Shown: positions 38,628 through 48,200, numbered from the stretch's first letter. The stretch is 64,000 bases of DNA from Desulfobacterium sp. (GCA_030145245.1 JAQYWC010000034.1:34125-98124), one strand, 5' to 3'. The notes: generated from the sequence alone by a model not told the origin. Numbers and translations are program-made.

Positions 38628-41600
38628 TTATGGATTCACCAGGGAAGCAATGGTCTGGAGAATCTTCTTTGCCTCACCAAGGGCACGGGAGATGGGCTTG
38701 CGCTTGCCTCCTACGGCAAACCGAACCGTGTTTTCCGCAGTGAATTGATGTTCTGCGCCAATCTTGGAGATCCCCTCAACAAAACCACGGGGACGCTTCT
38801 GGTGAAGCTCGGAAAACGTCAGGGTCAGAGAAACGTTGGTCAAATCCAGTTTTTTCACCCCGGCCTTGACGCTGAGCACCCTGAGCATGATCTTCAACAG
38901 CATGTTCCCCGCCTCCTCCGGCAGCTTTCCAAACCGGTCGATCAGCTCCTGCTGCATGGCAACCACCTGCTTGACGCTGGTCATCTGGGAGAGCCTGCGG
39001 TAGATGGTGAGGCGCTGTTCAATGGACTGAACATACTCATCGGAGATAAACGTCGACATGGTGATGTTGATCTCGGGCTCCAGGGGTTCGGTTACAGGCT
39101 CTCCCTTGAGATCTGACACGGCCTCGTCCAGAAGCTTGAGAAACATGTCATAGCCCACGGCCGCAACATGGCCGGACTGGGAACCGCCAAGGGCCGAACC
39201 GGAACCACGGATCTGGAGATCCTTCATGGCGATCTGGAAACCGGATCCAAGATCCCTGTGCTCCATGAGGGCGGCCAGGCGCTTCTGGGCGTCCCGGGTG
39301 AGCTTGTGCTCCTCCGGCACGAACAGGTAGGCATAGGCTTGATCATCCCCCCTGCCGATCCTGCCCCTGAGCTGGTAGATCTGGGAGAGACCGAACATGT
39401 CGGCCCGGTTGATGATCATGGTATTGGCGGACGGGATATCAAGGCCTGACTCGACAATGGTGGTGCAGACCAGCATGTCGATCTCCTTGTTGATGAACTG
39501 CAACATCACCTTTTCAAGGTTTGCCTCGGTAAGCCGACCATGGGCAACCCCGATTCTCACCTCGGGCACCAGCTTCTGAAGATCCTCAGCGGTCTTGAAG
39601 ATAGTCTTGATGGTGTTGTGGATAAAAAAGATCTGCCCTCCGCGCTCCAGCTCCTTCCGGATGGCCCCGGCGGCAATGGAATCGTCATATTCGGAGATAT
39701 AGGAGACAATGGGCTGCCTGTCCACGGGCGGGGTGGAGATGATGCTGATGTCCCGCATGCCGGTGAGGGACATGTGCAAGGTCCTGGGTATGGGGGTTGC
39801 CGTGAGCGCCAGGACATCCACGGAGCTCCGGGACTTCTTGATCGCCTCCTTGTGCTTGACCCCGAACCGCTGCTCCTCATCGATGACAAGGAGCCCAAGG
39901 GATTTGAACCGGATATCCTTTTGCAGCAGCCGGTGGGTTCCGATCACCACATCGATCTTCCCCTCCTCAAGCTCCTTAACGATCCGGTTCTGCTCCTTTC
40001 GGGTCCTGAACCTGGAGAGGCTCTCCACGGTCACGGGATAGCCTTTGAACCGCTCCCTGAAGGTGTGCATGTGCTGCTCGGCCAGAATGGTGGTGGGCAC
40101 GACCACCGCCACCTGCTTTCCGTCATTAACAGCCTTAAAGGTGCCCCGGATGGAGACCTCGGTCTTGCCATAGCCCACATCCCCGCACACGAGCCTGTCC
40201 ATGGGCCTCTCAGACTCCATGTCCTCCAGGATCTCATCAATGGCCCTGAGCTGGTCCGGGGTCTCCTCATAGGGAAAGCTGGCCTCAAAATCGTTGTACA
40301 GGCTGTCGGAAGGACTGAAGGCAAACCCGGTCTTCACCCTGCGCTCGGCATAGAGTTTCAAGAGATCCCCGGCCATCTTCTCAACCTCTTTTTTGGCCTT
40401 TGCCCGGGATTTCTGCCATGTCTTGCCGCCGATCTTATCCAACAACGGAGAGTAGCCGTCCACGCCAATGTACTTTTCCACCATCTCCATGCGGTCCACG
40501 GGCAGGTACAGCCGGTCGTCGTCCCTGAACGAGATCAGGATAAAATCCCCGGAAATCGCCCCGAGCTTGATGGTGACAAGGCCATCATACCGGCCAAGGC
40601 CATGCTCCAGGTGAACAACGATATCCCCCTCCTTGAGCTCCTCCGGGGTGATAAACTCGGTCTTTGCCCGCTTGGTTCCGCTGATCCGCCTGCGCCGCTT
40701 GACCCCGAAGATCTCCTGGTTGGTGATAAGAGCGATCCCCTCCCCGGCTGCCACAAAGCCCCGGGTAAGGTTGGCCGTGGTGTAATAGATCCCCGGCCGA
40801 TTTTCCTCGATCTCCCGGAAGTCCTTGACAAAGTAGGGCTCAAGGCCGTAGGGCTGCAACAGCGAGATCAATCTCTGGGCCTGGGTGGTGCCGGAGCAAA
40901 CGGAAACAGCCCGCATGCCCGCATCCTTTTTTTCGATAAACCAGTCTGCCAACGGCTGGAATATGGCCTCGGTTTTCCCATCGGCCCTTAGGGTTGAACT
41001 GAGCACGGAATTATCAACAATATCAAGGGGAATTTCCGTGTTCTCAACCCCCTTTTCCTTGATGGTGACATCCTTGAAGCAAAGGGGTTTCCGGTCCCCA
41101 AGCTCTGATTTCACCCGTTCCCACTGAAGGTAAAGGGAGTCTGGCGCAACACAGAGCCGGGTGTCGGCAAGGGCGCTGTTGTAATTCTCCTGGGCCTTCC
41201 CTTGAAACTCTGTTGCCCGGGCATCGATCTCCATGGGATTTTCAAGGATAAACAAAGCATCCCCAGGCATGTAATCCAGAAAACTGTCAAGCTCGGGATA
41301 AACAATGGAGAGCATCCCCTCCATACCCGGGAACCTGCCCTCTTCCCGGATCTTCTCCACATACCCCCGAACCGCTGAGGCATCCAGCCCGGCATCCGCC
41401 CCCGCCTTCCGGAGCCGCCCCAGGAGATGGGGAAGCTCCGCCCCTTCGATCACAGCCTCGTTGGCCGGAATGATCTCGATCTCCGCAAGGTCTGCAACCC
41501 CCCGCTGGGTGACCGGAGAGAAGTGACGCAGGGATTCCACATAGTCACCAAAGAGTTCGATTCGCACCGGCATATCCGCAGACGGAGAAAAAATATCAAG

Positions 41601-42113
41601 GATACCGCCCCGGACGCAATAGTCCCCGGGCTCCTCCACCAGGGAGGTCCTGGCATAGCCCCCGGCATTAAGGCGTGCAATAAGAAGGTCCCGGTCGATC
41701 TCCTCGTTGTTGATCACAAGATCTGCCGCATCAGACAGCCGTTTCCTGGGAATCATCTTCTGCAGCAAAGTGTCCACATGGGTGATAATAATGTGGTGCG
41801 CCCTCTGGGAAAGGATCTTGTAAAGGGCCGAGATCCGCTTTGCCGCAGTTTCACTGTGGAATGACAAGGATTTAAAAGGAAGGATGTTGTAACCCGGAAA
41901 ATAGATCACACTCTCCTTATTAGAACTAAGGTAGAACTCAAGTTCATCCATGAACCCCATGGCCGACCTTTTGTCCGGCAGCACTACAACCAGGGAACGA
42001 TCTCCCTTTAGAAAGAGCTTTGCGGTGATATAGGCTGAGCCTGAGCCATGAACTCCGGTGAGATCAAGGCTTGTTTCCCTTCTATTGACGGTATTGAATA
42101 GTTTTTTTATCAT
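38628..42113 (-). CDS. mfd: Transcription-repair coupling factor Mfd
   Basis: 1161 residues, full length. The UvrB-homology region comes first, followed by the RNA-polymerase-interacting domain (G-D-I-V-V-H-L-E-H-G-L-G-R-Y near 490), the helicase with Walker A G-D-V-G-Y-G-K-T-E-V, D-E-E-Q-R-F-G, and T-A-T-P-I-P-R-T-L, then the RecG-like TRG motif and C-terminal D7. Mfd removes stalled RNA polymerase at lesions and recruits UvrA. It is the first gene of the minus-strand run; TATAAT lies just upstream of the ATG, but no good -35 was found. Confidence 0.97.
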   Translation of the reverse strand: MIKKLFNTVNRRETSLDLTGVHGSGSAYITAKLFLKGDRSLVVVLPDKRSAMGFMDELEFYLSSNKESVIYFPGYNILPFKSLSFHSETAAKRISALYKILSQRAHHIIITHVDTLLQKMIPRKRLSDAADLVINNEEIDRDLLIARLNAGGYARTSLVEEPGDYCVRGGILDIFSPSADMPVRIELFGDYVESLRHFSPVTQRGVADLAEIEIIPANEAVIEGAELPHLLGRLRKAGADAGLDASAVRGYVEKIREEGRFPGMEGMLSIVYPELDSFLDYMPGDALFILENPMEIDARATEFQGKAQENYNSALADTRLCVAPDSLYLQWERVKSELGDRKPLCFKDVTIKEKGVENTEIPLDIVDNSVLSSTLRADGKTEAIFQPLADWFIEKKDAGMRAVSVCSGTTQAQRLISLLQPYGLEPYFVKDFREIEENRPGIYYTTANLTRGFVAAGEGIALITNQEIFGVKRRRRISGTKRAKTEFITPEELKEGDIVVHLEHGLGRYDGLVTIKLGAISGDFILISFRDDDRLYLPVDRMEMVEKYIGVDGYSPLLDKIGGKTWQKSRAKAKKEVEKMAGDLLKLYAERRVKTGFAFSPSDSLYNDFEASFPYEETPDQLRAIDEILEDMESERPMDRLVCGDVGYGKTEVSIRGTFKAVNDGKQVAVVVPTTILAEQHMHTFRERFKGYPVTVESLSRFRTRKEQNRIVKELEEGKIDVVIGTHRLLQKDIRFKSLGLLVIDEEQRFGVKHKEAIKKSRSSVDVLALTATPIPRTLHMSLTGMRDISIISTPPVDRQPIVSYISEYDDSIAAGAIRKELERGGQIFFIHNTIKTIFKTAEDLQKLVPEVRIGVAHGRLTEANLEKVMLQFINKEIDMLVCTTIVESGLDIPSANTMIINRADMFGLSQIYQLRGRIGRGDDQAYAYLFVPEEHKLTRDAQKRLAALMEHRDLGSGFQIAMKDLQIRGSGSALGGSQSGHVAAVGYDMFLKLLDEAVSDLKGEPVTEPLEPEINITMSTFISDEYVQSIEQRLTIYRRLSQMTSVKQVVAMQQELIDRFGKLPEEAGNMLLKIMLRVLSVKAGVKKLDLTNVSLTLTFSELHQKRPRGFVEGISKIGAEHQFTAENTVRFAVGGKRKPISRALGEAKKILQTIASLVNP

Positions 42114-42247
42114 TGACAGGTATTATAGCCTTGTAAAAACGGTTATCATTGGATTATCCTGGGCACCGAACCAAACACAATCGAAAATTAAGAAACAAGT
42201 TTTTGGCTGAAGAAAAAGCGTTTAAAACAAAACCGGGCAAGCCACAC

Positions 42248-42276
42248 TTGTTCAACAAATTCGGACATTTTTATAT
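42248..42276 (+). promoter_or_regulatory. Candidate promoter for patatin-like gene
   Basis: TTGTTC and TTATAT are separated by 17 bp, ending about 33 nt before the ATG at 42309. The -35 is only partly consensus. Confidence 0.3.
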
Positions 42277-42308
42277 GGAGCGACAACAGGTGTCAAGGAG
42301 AAAAAAGC

Positions 42309-43238
42309 ATGATTGAGGGAAAGAAGGTCGGCCTGGTCCTTGGAAGCGGTTCTTCCAGGGGTTGGGCCCATATCGGGGCCATAGAGGCCCTTCAGGAGGA
42401 GAACATCCCCATTGATTTCATTGTCGGGTGCAGTGTGGGCGCCTATGTGGGTGCCCTCTATGCCAGCAACGGGCTTTCAAACCTCAAGAAGTTTGCCCTG
42501 AGCATGGACGGCAAAAAGATGTTCTCCTATTTTGACATCGTGGTTCCCCGCTCCGGCCTCCTGAACGGAACAAGAAAGCTCAAGGAGCTCTTTTCCATGC
42601 ACACCGACGCCGTCACCTTCTCCGACCTCGACATCCCGGTGATGATGGTTGCAACGGACCTTGACACCGGAGACAAGGTCGTATTGAAATCAGGCGAGCT
42701 CATCAAAGCCCTCCGGGCAACCATGTCATTCCCGGGCCTCTTTTCCCCGGTAAAGATCAAAGAGCGCTGGCTTGTGGACGGAGGACTTGTGGACCCCGTA
42801 CCCGTCGGCCTGGCAAGGGCCACCGAAGCAGACATCGTGATCGCCGTGGACCTCAACTCCAACATTGTCTCCCGGCAAAAAGACCAACACCCCGCCAACA
42901 AAGAAGAACCCAAAAAAGAGAACCACCCAAGGGGAGAGATGGTAAAAAAGCTTTCCGACGTTTATGAAAACGCGGAATCAAACTTCAAGAGAAAAATGTC
43001 GGATTTTCTTGGCACCGACCCAACCATGCCGGACATCATGGAGACCCTGACAAACTCCGTCGGCATCATGCAGGAACGGATAACCCGCATCAACCTTGCC
43101 GTGGACCCCCCGGACATCCTGATCCAGCCCCGCCTGGGTGAAATGAAAATGATGGATTTCAACCATGTAGAGCACGCCATCGAAGAGGGATACATCGGCG
43201 TAAAAGAAAAAATCGAAGACATCCGCATGTTGCTGTAG
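42309..43238 (+). CDS. Patatin-like phospholipase
   Basis: 309 residues with the patatin Ser-Asp dyad: Ser42 in G-C-S-V-G and Asp157 in V-D-G-G. The oxyanion region G-S-G-S-S-R-G-W-A-H precedes it. This is the RssA/NTE-like group of bacterial patatins, cytosolic or membrane-associated lysophospholipase or acyl hydrolase enzymes. It is monocistronic, divergent from mfd, and followed by tRNA-Thr. Confidence 0.9.
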   Translation: MIEGKKVGLVLGSGSSRGWAHIGAIEALQEENIPIDFIVGCSVGAYVGALYASNGLSNLKKFALSMDGKKMFSYFDIVVPRSGLLNGTRKLKELFSMHTDAVTFSDLDIPVMMVATDLDTGDKVVLKSGELIKALRATMSFPGLFSPVKIKERWLVDGGLVDPVPVGLARATEADIVIAVDLNSNIVSRQKDQHPANKEEPKKENHPRGEMVKKLSDVYENAESNFKRKMSDFLGTDPTMPDIMETLTNSVGIMQERITRINLAVDPPDILIQPRLGEMKMMDFNHVEHAIEEGYIGVKEKIEDIRMLL

Positions 43239-43293
43239 ATTTTTCCTTGCCCCTTAAGAAAAACCCTGCTATAACCCATCAATCTTTTTGAGG

Positions 43294-43369
43294 GCCGATG
43301 TAACTCAGTTGGTAGAGTAGCTGATTCGTAATCAGCAAGCCAGCGGTTCGACTCCGCTCATCGGCTCCA
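43294..43369 (+). tRNA. tRNA-Thr (anticodon CGU)
   Basis: The full cloverleaf folds: acceptor GCCGATG/CATCGGC, anticodon stem GCTGA/TCAGC, loop TTCGTAA with anticodon CGT at 43327-43329, T-arm GCGG-TTCGACT-CCGC, and an encoded CCA end. It reads ACG codons. A tyrosine recombinase lies 600 nt downstream, so the 3' end of this tRNA is a likely integration site. Confidence 0.95.
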
Positions 43370-43971
43370 CTAAGAGCCCCTCTCTTCAAGCTTTTCGGCG
43401 TTTTTCCATTTTTATCCCAACTCTGCAAAATTGGCCAAATCAAGCCATTTCTGGTTCAATTTGCGTACACTTTTTTTCCAAACAAAACACGTCTATTATT
43501 TTTACAAAACATGCATACCGGCTTTAAAATTATTTTTGAGCACCGCTCTTACCAACACCTATTTTTTAATTTCATACACTTTTAACTGGGTGCTACCCAC
43601 AATTTCCGTAATCCTTTACCCGAAAGATTCCATCAGGTCAACCTTGCCAGGGTCAAGAGATAAACCGCTCTTATGACCTGCCTGGGCATCAAGATCTTGT
43701 CTGTATATTTATCCAATTTAAAAGAACACCCGGGTCACCCTTCTCAGTTCTTCAAATGTCATGTCCCCACCGCCGTCCAAGCGATAACACGCTATTTGGG
43801 AATTACCGTCAAACCAGCAAAACCCCTTTATTCAAAGAATTCTTAAGCCCACGTTTTCTCCAAACCACATCATTTTGCAGTTTTTTTAAAAATAAATTGT
43901 AGCATTGATTGTAGCACCGATACCCCCCCACCGTATCAAAACTTCCATTTATATTACGCATAAAAGGCATT
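43370..43971. other. Intergenic, AT-rich, no gene seen
   Basis: This spacer between the tRNA and the recombinase holds no open frame with a ribosome site and no second copy of the tRNA 3' end that I could find. It is where the left attachment junction of the island would be expected. Confidence 0.4.
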
Positions 43972-45016
43972 ATGTGCAATAAAACTGGGAGCCGGATTTT
44001 TACCGAAAAAAGGAAGCAGGAGGGACAAAAAATCAAAAAACGATTATGCTTTGATTCTGAAAACCTGAACCAGGTTGCCACGGCCGATCCGGGAGGAGAG
44101 GTTTCCGTCATGGAGGCTCTCCGGGAGGCGCCGGAGGAGCTTTTGTGGAAAGCAAATTTCAATTCGGACAATTCCGTGGACACCTATGACAGGGCCATCC
44201 GGACTTTTTTAGATTTCCTGGGAATCTCTTCTCCAGAGGAGTTGCGGTCGATCACCCACGGCCATGTCATCGCCTTTAAAAAGTTCCTGCAGGACCAGGG
44301 CAGGAGCGCCCGCACCAATCAACAACCGCCTCTCCGCCATCTCTTCCCTGTTCAATCACCTGATCGATCAACAGGTGGTTAAAATAAATGTCGCCCAGGG
44401 CGTTAAGCGCATGCCGGTGAACGCCTCCCGGGTTGAGGCCAAAGTGTTAACGCCGGACGAGGTCCGGAACCTCCTCAACTCTCCGGACATTTCCAAGCTG
44501 CAGGGGCTGAGGGACCGGGCCATTTTGAGCACGCTCTTTTTTACAGGATGCCGGGTGTCCGAGGTGTGTTCCCTCAAGGTGAAAGACTTTTACGAGGAAC
44601 AGGGCTTTTTTGTGCTGGATTTCTGGGTGAAAGGCGGGAAACGCAACCGCATGGCCATCAACCAGGAACTGCAGATCGTCTTGGGCCAATACCTGACAGA
44701 GGCCGGACACGGGCCCGACCAGGCCAGCGTTCTTTTCTTGCCGGTCAAGTCAGGTTACAAAGCATCGGACCCCAAAAGGAAGCTCAGCCGTAGAACCATC
44801 GACCATCTATTTAACAAATATGCAAAGGAAGTCGGCATTGCCGGCTTCACGCCCCATTCCGCCAGGGCCACCTTCATCACCCAGGCCCTGGAGAACAATT
44901 GTCCCATCGAGGCGGTACAGAAAACGGTCGGCCATGCGCAGATCAAGACCACTCAAATGTATGATAAGCGCACGGCCAAATACAGAGAGAGTGCAAGTTT
45001 TGCGGTCCGGTATTGA
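43972..45016 (+). pseudogene. Tyrosine recombinase (XerC/D-like), one frameshift
   Basis: The N-terminal half (43972 to about 44310) holds the core-binding domain. The second half, in the +1 frame up to 45016, holds the catalytic domain. The break is at the sequence coding S-A-R-T-(I)-N-N-R-L-S-A, where one extra base explains the shift. Catalytic residues are intact in the second frame: Arg in T-G-C-R-V-S-E, H-S-A-R-A-T-F, and the G-H-A-Q...M-Y tyrosine. This is either a recently inactivated island integrase beside tRNA-Thr or an artefact of a single-base error. Confidence 0.82.
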
Positions 45017-45020
45017 TGGT

Positions 45021-45050
45021 GTAACACTCCCTTTTTCAAGGGAGTGTTAC
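45021..45050 (+). other. Perfect hairpin after the recombinase
   Basis: 13-bp stem (GTAACACTCCCTT and complement) with a 4-nt loop, starting just after the recombinase stop. There is no T-run, so it is only a possible terminator. Confidence 0.6.
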
Positions 45051-45171
45051 CAAGAGGAAAGAGCGGGTTGGCTTGCAGGCCCAGGGGATGAAGAGGAGTT
45101 TTTATAGAAAATTATAAGCCCGAATTTGGTTGTACAAAAAACAAAACCTCCCCAAATGATAGAATTGAGAG

Positions 45172-45211
45172 AGAGAGTGAGCTCGCCTGAAGGGCTCACT
45201 CACTCTCTCAA
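45172..45211. other. Hairpin with GA/TC repeats
   Basis: A GAGAGAGTGAGC arm and a complementary GCTCACTCACTCTCTC arm with a 10-nt loop. Pairing is strong but slips by four bases. Confidence 0.45.
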
Positions 45212-45269
45212 TATCTATTCATTTAGAAAGGTACCAATGTATAAAGTCTCGTCTGGCTTTATAAATTAA

Positions 45270-45304
45270 CCAATAGGTGCCTATTAGAATAAGGCACCTA
45301 TTGG
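45270..45304. repeat. Inverted repeat, 13-bp arms
   Basis: CCAATAGGTGCCT and its exact complement are separated by 9 nt (ATTAGAATA). It is the third strong palindrome within 300 nt. Protein-binding or recombination sites are possible. Confidence 0.6.
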
Positions 45305-45461
45305 TATACCCCCCCCTGTTTTTTGTGATTTCCTAAAATCGACTTTCCCATTTATAGGGTTCTTGGTAGGGGTGTCTCCGATGAAACCTTCTGTGCTTTG
45401 GGTAAATCCATGGGTGCTGGAATAATCAGGGATAGGAGCCATGGTCGGGTGTGGCTTCGTG

Positions 45462-45584
45462 CTATGATATGGGTGTGGCCCGGGCAAGGGTGGCAGAGTT
45501 GGTTTGTGGAGAACTGGTTTCTGCTTGAATTGCAATTTTAGTCTTGACAAGTGTTAGTTTTTCAGTACAGTGTTTTTGTAACAT
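45462..45584 (-). CDS. Small ORF, 40 residues, strong ribosome site
   Basis: AAGGAGGTGAG lies 4 nt before the ATG at 45584. The product begins M-L-Q-K-H-C-T-E-K-L-T-L-V-K-T-K-I-A-I-Q and ends in a Ser/Thr/Ala-rich tail. The K-L-T-L-x-K-x-x-I pattern is reminiscent of leader parts of some ribosomal peptide precursors, but no modifying enzyme is nearby, so this remains a guess. No family is recognised. Confidence 0.4.
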   Translation of the reverse strand: MLQKHCTEKLTLVKTKIAIQAETSSPQTNSATLARATPIS

Positions 45585-45914
45585 CCACTCACCTCCTTGT
45601 GTTGTTGTATTGGTTAAAGGCCTAAGTAAAGCATATTCGGGGGATCTTTTTTGATTCAATTGTTAATTTATAGTTTGAGTTCAGTTTCGATCATCAGATC
45701 TAAGGCTTTATTATAAGAATGGGTCCCTTGTGCGAAAACTAAACTTAAAACACTTTCAAGAAAACTGAAATTACAGTGTTTTTTTTGTTCCTGAAAAAAG
45801 ACAGCACAACGTGGCCGAAGTTATGATCAACCATCTGTCCTAAAATTACCAGAAAGGGAGTGACAAATCTATCTGTGTAAGTACTTGGATTTTATTTAAA
45901 AAAAGGAGATTGAA

Positions 45915-46724
45915 ATGAAGAAATTTGCTTATTTATGTTTTTTATTTGCATTGATAGCGATTTTGAAGACAGGTGGCGCGGCACACGCCAGCACATTTGA
46001 TCTAATAGCAACGAGTTATGACATGCCTCCTATTTTGTTTGAGGTGCATCCAAGCAGTGGGAATCAGACCGTTCTGAGCAGTCTTAGTTTGAATGAAAAG
46101 GTTGGCGCTCTTGACTGGAATCAGCAAACAAATCGTTTATATGGAGCCAGTGCAGGAAGGATTATAGAGATAGACCCATTAACTGGAATTCAAACGTTTG
46201 TAGCACCTATCCAGAAGGAGGGCCTTGACGTTTGGGTTTCTTCATTAGCGTTTGCCCCGAACGGGACGCTATATGGATGGTCTGATAGCGGAAAAGAAAT
46301 AGGGATGATTGACCTGAATACTGGAAATTTTTCGTCAGTATTTTCAACCCCGTTTGACATATTTAGCGTTATGATAGATTTTTCGCCAAACGGTGATTTG
46401 TATGCAGTTTATCGAAACAATGATAGTCAAACACTTGTTGCGATCGATATGTATACTTTATCCGTTTTTAACGAAAAAAAGATCACATCTTATCTTGTGG
46501 ATGATATTGATTACGCTCCCGATGGGTTCATTTATCATTCAAACTATAGTCACGCGTTGATGCGCATGGATCCGGTAGATGCGAACCAGTTTATTGTAGG
46601 ATATGGTGAGTTTGCTTTAAAGGGCATCGCTTCGAAGCCCGTGCCTATCCCTGGGGCAGTCTGGTTCCTTGGTTCCGGTCTTGTAGGTCTCACTGGAATC
46701 CGCAAAAAGAAATTCGCAAAGTAA
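45915..46724 (+). CDS. Exported propeller-like protein with VPLPA-CTERM-type tail
   Basis: A signal peptide (cut after H-A-S-T) is followed by a repeat-rich region with L-D-W-N-Q-Q-T-N-R-L-Y-G, F-A-P-N-G-T-L-Y-G-W, F-S-P-N-G-D-L-Y-A-V and Y-A-P-D-G-F-I-Y-H, blades of a beta-propeller. The C-terminus P-V-P-I-P-G-A-V-W-F-L-G-S-G followed by a hydrophobic segment and R-K-K-K is the VPLPA/PEP-CTERM exosortase sorting signal. It should be anchored or released at the cell surface by an exosortase system outside this window. AAGGAG precedes the ATG. Confidence 0.85.
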   Translation: MKKFAYLCFLFALIAILKTGGAAHASTFDLIATSYDMPPILFEVHPSSGNQTVLSSLSLNEKVGALDWNQQTNRLYGASAGRIIEIDPLTGIQTFVAPIQKEGLDVWVSSLAFAPNGTLYGWSDSGKEIGMIDLNTGNFSSVFSTPFDIFSVMIDFSPNGDLYAVYRNNDSQTLVAIDMYTLSVFNEKKITSYLVDDIDYAPDGFIYHSNYSHALMRMDPVDANQFIVGYGEFALKGIASKPVPIPGAVWFLGSGLVGLTGIRKKKFAK

Positions 46725-46807
46725 GCTGCAATCTTTTAATTTTGCGGTGTTATATGTGGTGTAATCACTCTCTTTGAAACTGTAAATATAGTTCCACTTC
46801 TTACATT

Positions 46808-46848
46808 AGAAAGCCACCTGGAATAGGTCTCCCAGGAGGCTTTCTTTT
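46808..46848 (+). terminator. Terminator after VPLPA-CTERM gene
   Basis: AGAAAGCC-CCTGG pairs with CCAGGAGGCTTTCT (one mismatch) around a 9-nt loop and is followed by TTTT. It lies 84 nt after the stop. Confidence 0.65.
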
Positions 46849-47031
46849 CAACTCCGCCAGAAGCTTTTTTCATCCACAACTGAAGATACCCGCTGGAAGG
46901 ATGCGGGAATATCTTTTCGGCCTGTTTGCAATACACCTCTGGTGGAGATATTAAAAGAGGGATTATAATGTATTAAGATGAATAGAAGTTTACAGTTTGA
47001 AAAGAACTCTCGATACCACATGTAGTACCAC

Positions 47032-47069
47032 AAAATTAAAAATGCAGAGCCATCGCTGACCCTGCATTG
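47032..47069 (-). terminator. Terminator of the C39-like PEP-CTERM gene
   Basis: On the minus strand AATGCAG pairs with CTGCATT, followed by TTTTTAATTTT. It resembles the terminator at 50084-50118, including the shared GGCTCTGC. Confidence 0.65.
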
Positions 47070-47090
47070 TGACTGGATTTGTGGAATGGG

Positions 47091-47882
47091 TTATTTCTTA
47101 AATCGTTTTCTGTTAACTCCTGCAAGACCGAGGAGACCAAGCCCGAAGAGGATCATTGTTGCTGGTTCTGGGATTGGGACATCGGGTGCTCCAGCTGCAA
47201 TAAACGTTGCATATCCTATACCCCACGAATTTCCCATACCTTGAAACGTTCTCCAACTGATGGTTTCGTTTTCTGACCAAGTGGTGTAGCATGCATATTG
47301 ATTAGTTACATCATTATAACCAAAAACAGGAACAAAATGATCTGTTCCACCATTGCCATCGGTATCAATTAAAAACATCATAGGACGGTCATTATCTATT
47401 TCATTTGTAAAATCGTTCCATGTGAAGGCTCCAGAAGCAAAGCTCTCATTCCACGCATTCCAATCATTATAACCGCGGTAGCTTGCGTATTCCCTAAATG
47501 CATCGTCTGCGTCACTAATGTAACTCCATCCAAATTGTTGGTTTTCAGAGGTATGAAAAAAATCGGCAATGCTGGTGTCTGCCGGAGCAGGACCAGCAGC
47601 ATCCGGCTGAGGATCATATTTTGCATTATGCGCCGGACTGGATATCTCATCCTGGACGTTTGATGTAATCCGGATATCATCCCACCCACTTGCGTCGAAT
47701 AAAGAATCGTAACCATTGAGGTCATAGTGACCAAAAATTGAGGCTGCTGCAGTTGGTCCGCAGCCATGATACCAATTGTATGCTGGCATATCCGAGATAG
47801 TGATAGTTGTTGCATTTGCATTAATCGCAAATAAAAATATCACAGAGAAATTACATAATATAAATATTAGCTTTTTCTTCAT
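47091..47882 (-). CDS. PEP-CTERM protein with C39-like peptidase fold
   Basis: 263 residues. The signal peptide ends at N-A-N-A-T. The core begins W-Y-H-G-C-G-P-T-A-A-A-S-I (Cys41, the position of the papain-like nucleophile in C39-type peptidases) and has D-H-F-V-P-V-F-G-Y near residue 188 for the histidine. The tail P-I-P-E-P-A-T-M plus a hydrophobic segment and R-K-R-F-K-K is a PEP-CTERM sorting signal. It is therefore a surface-targeted cysteine peptidase-like protein. A GEMM-I riboswitch lies about 245 nt upstream on the same strand and should control it. Confidence 0.85.
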   Translation of the reverse strand: MKKKLIFILCNFSVIFLFAINANATTITISDMPAYNWYHGCGPTAAASIFGHYDLNGYDSLFDASGWDDIRITSNVQDEISSPAHNAKYDPQPDAAGPAPADTSIADFFHTSENQQFGWSYISDADDAFREYASYRGYNDWNAWNESFASGAFTWNDFTNEIDNDRPMMFLIDTDGNGGTDHFVPVFGYNDVTNQYACYTTWSENETISWRTFQGMGNSWGIGYATFIAAGAPDVPIPEPATMILFGLGLLGLAGVNRKRFKK

Positions 47883-48127
47883 TTATGCTCTCTTTTTTAA
47901 TTAGTTCAATCCCAAAAGAATCTTATTCCCAGACCGCTTACAGCGGGTTGTTTATCTTAAATATTTAGTGCATCTTGAACCACCTCTTTGCCAGTCTTTA
48001 TAATTTATTTTTTTATCTCTTCAATTGCTTCAATATGCTCCCCTCTCTATATTAATCAAATGGTTAGACCAATAATGCCTTCAACCTATTCGTAAAAGTA
48101 AAAATACGGATTACATAATTAAAATAA

Positions 48128-48200
48128 ATTTGGCAACCCGGCTGTCATTAAAGAACCGTGGCTTTCCGTCCCTGTATCGCTACGGGTTTGGCTTCAACTT
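48128..48200 (-). promoter_or_regulatory. GEMM-I riboswitch (cyclic dinucleotide sensor)
   Basis: Read on the minus strand the core matches GEMM-I: GCCAAACC, a P1b hairpin ending GGGACGGAAAGCC, ACGG, and TGACAGCCGGGTTGCC, which pairs back to GCCAAACC. Known GEMM-I RNAs bind cyclic di-GMP, and some in delta-proteobacteria bind cyclic AMP-GMP; the sequence alone does not settle the ligand. It sits upstream of the C39-like PEP-CTERM gene. No clear expression platform was identified in the 245-nt leader. Confidence 0.85.

Noticed and set aside
39540..40991. 483-codon plus-strand open frame opposite mfd
   Set aside because: It is antisense to the helicase core of Mfd, with low-complexity Leu/Gly/Pro-rich translation and no family resemblance.
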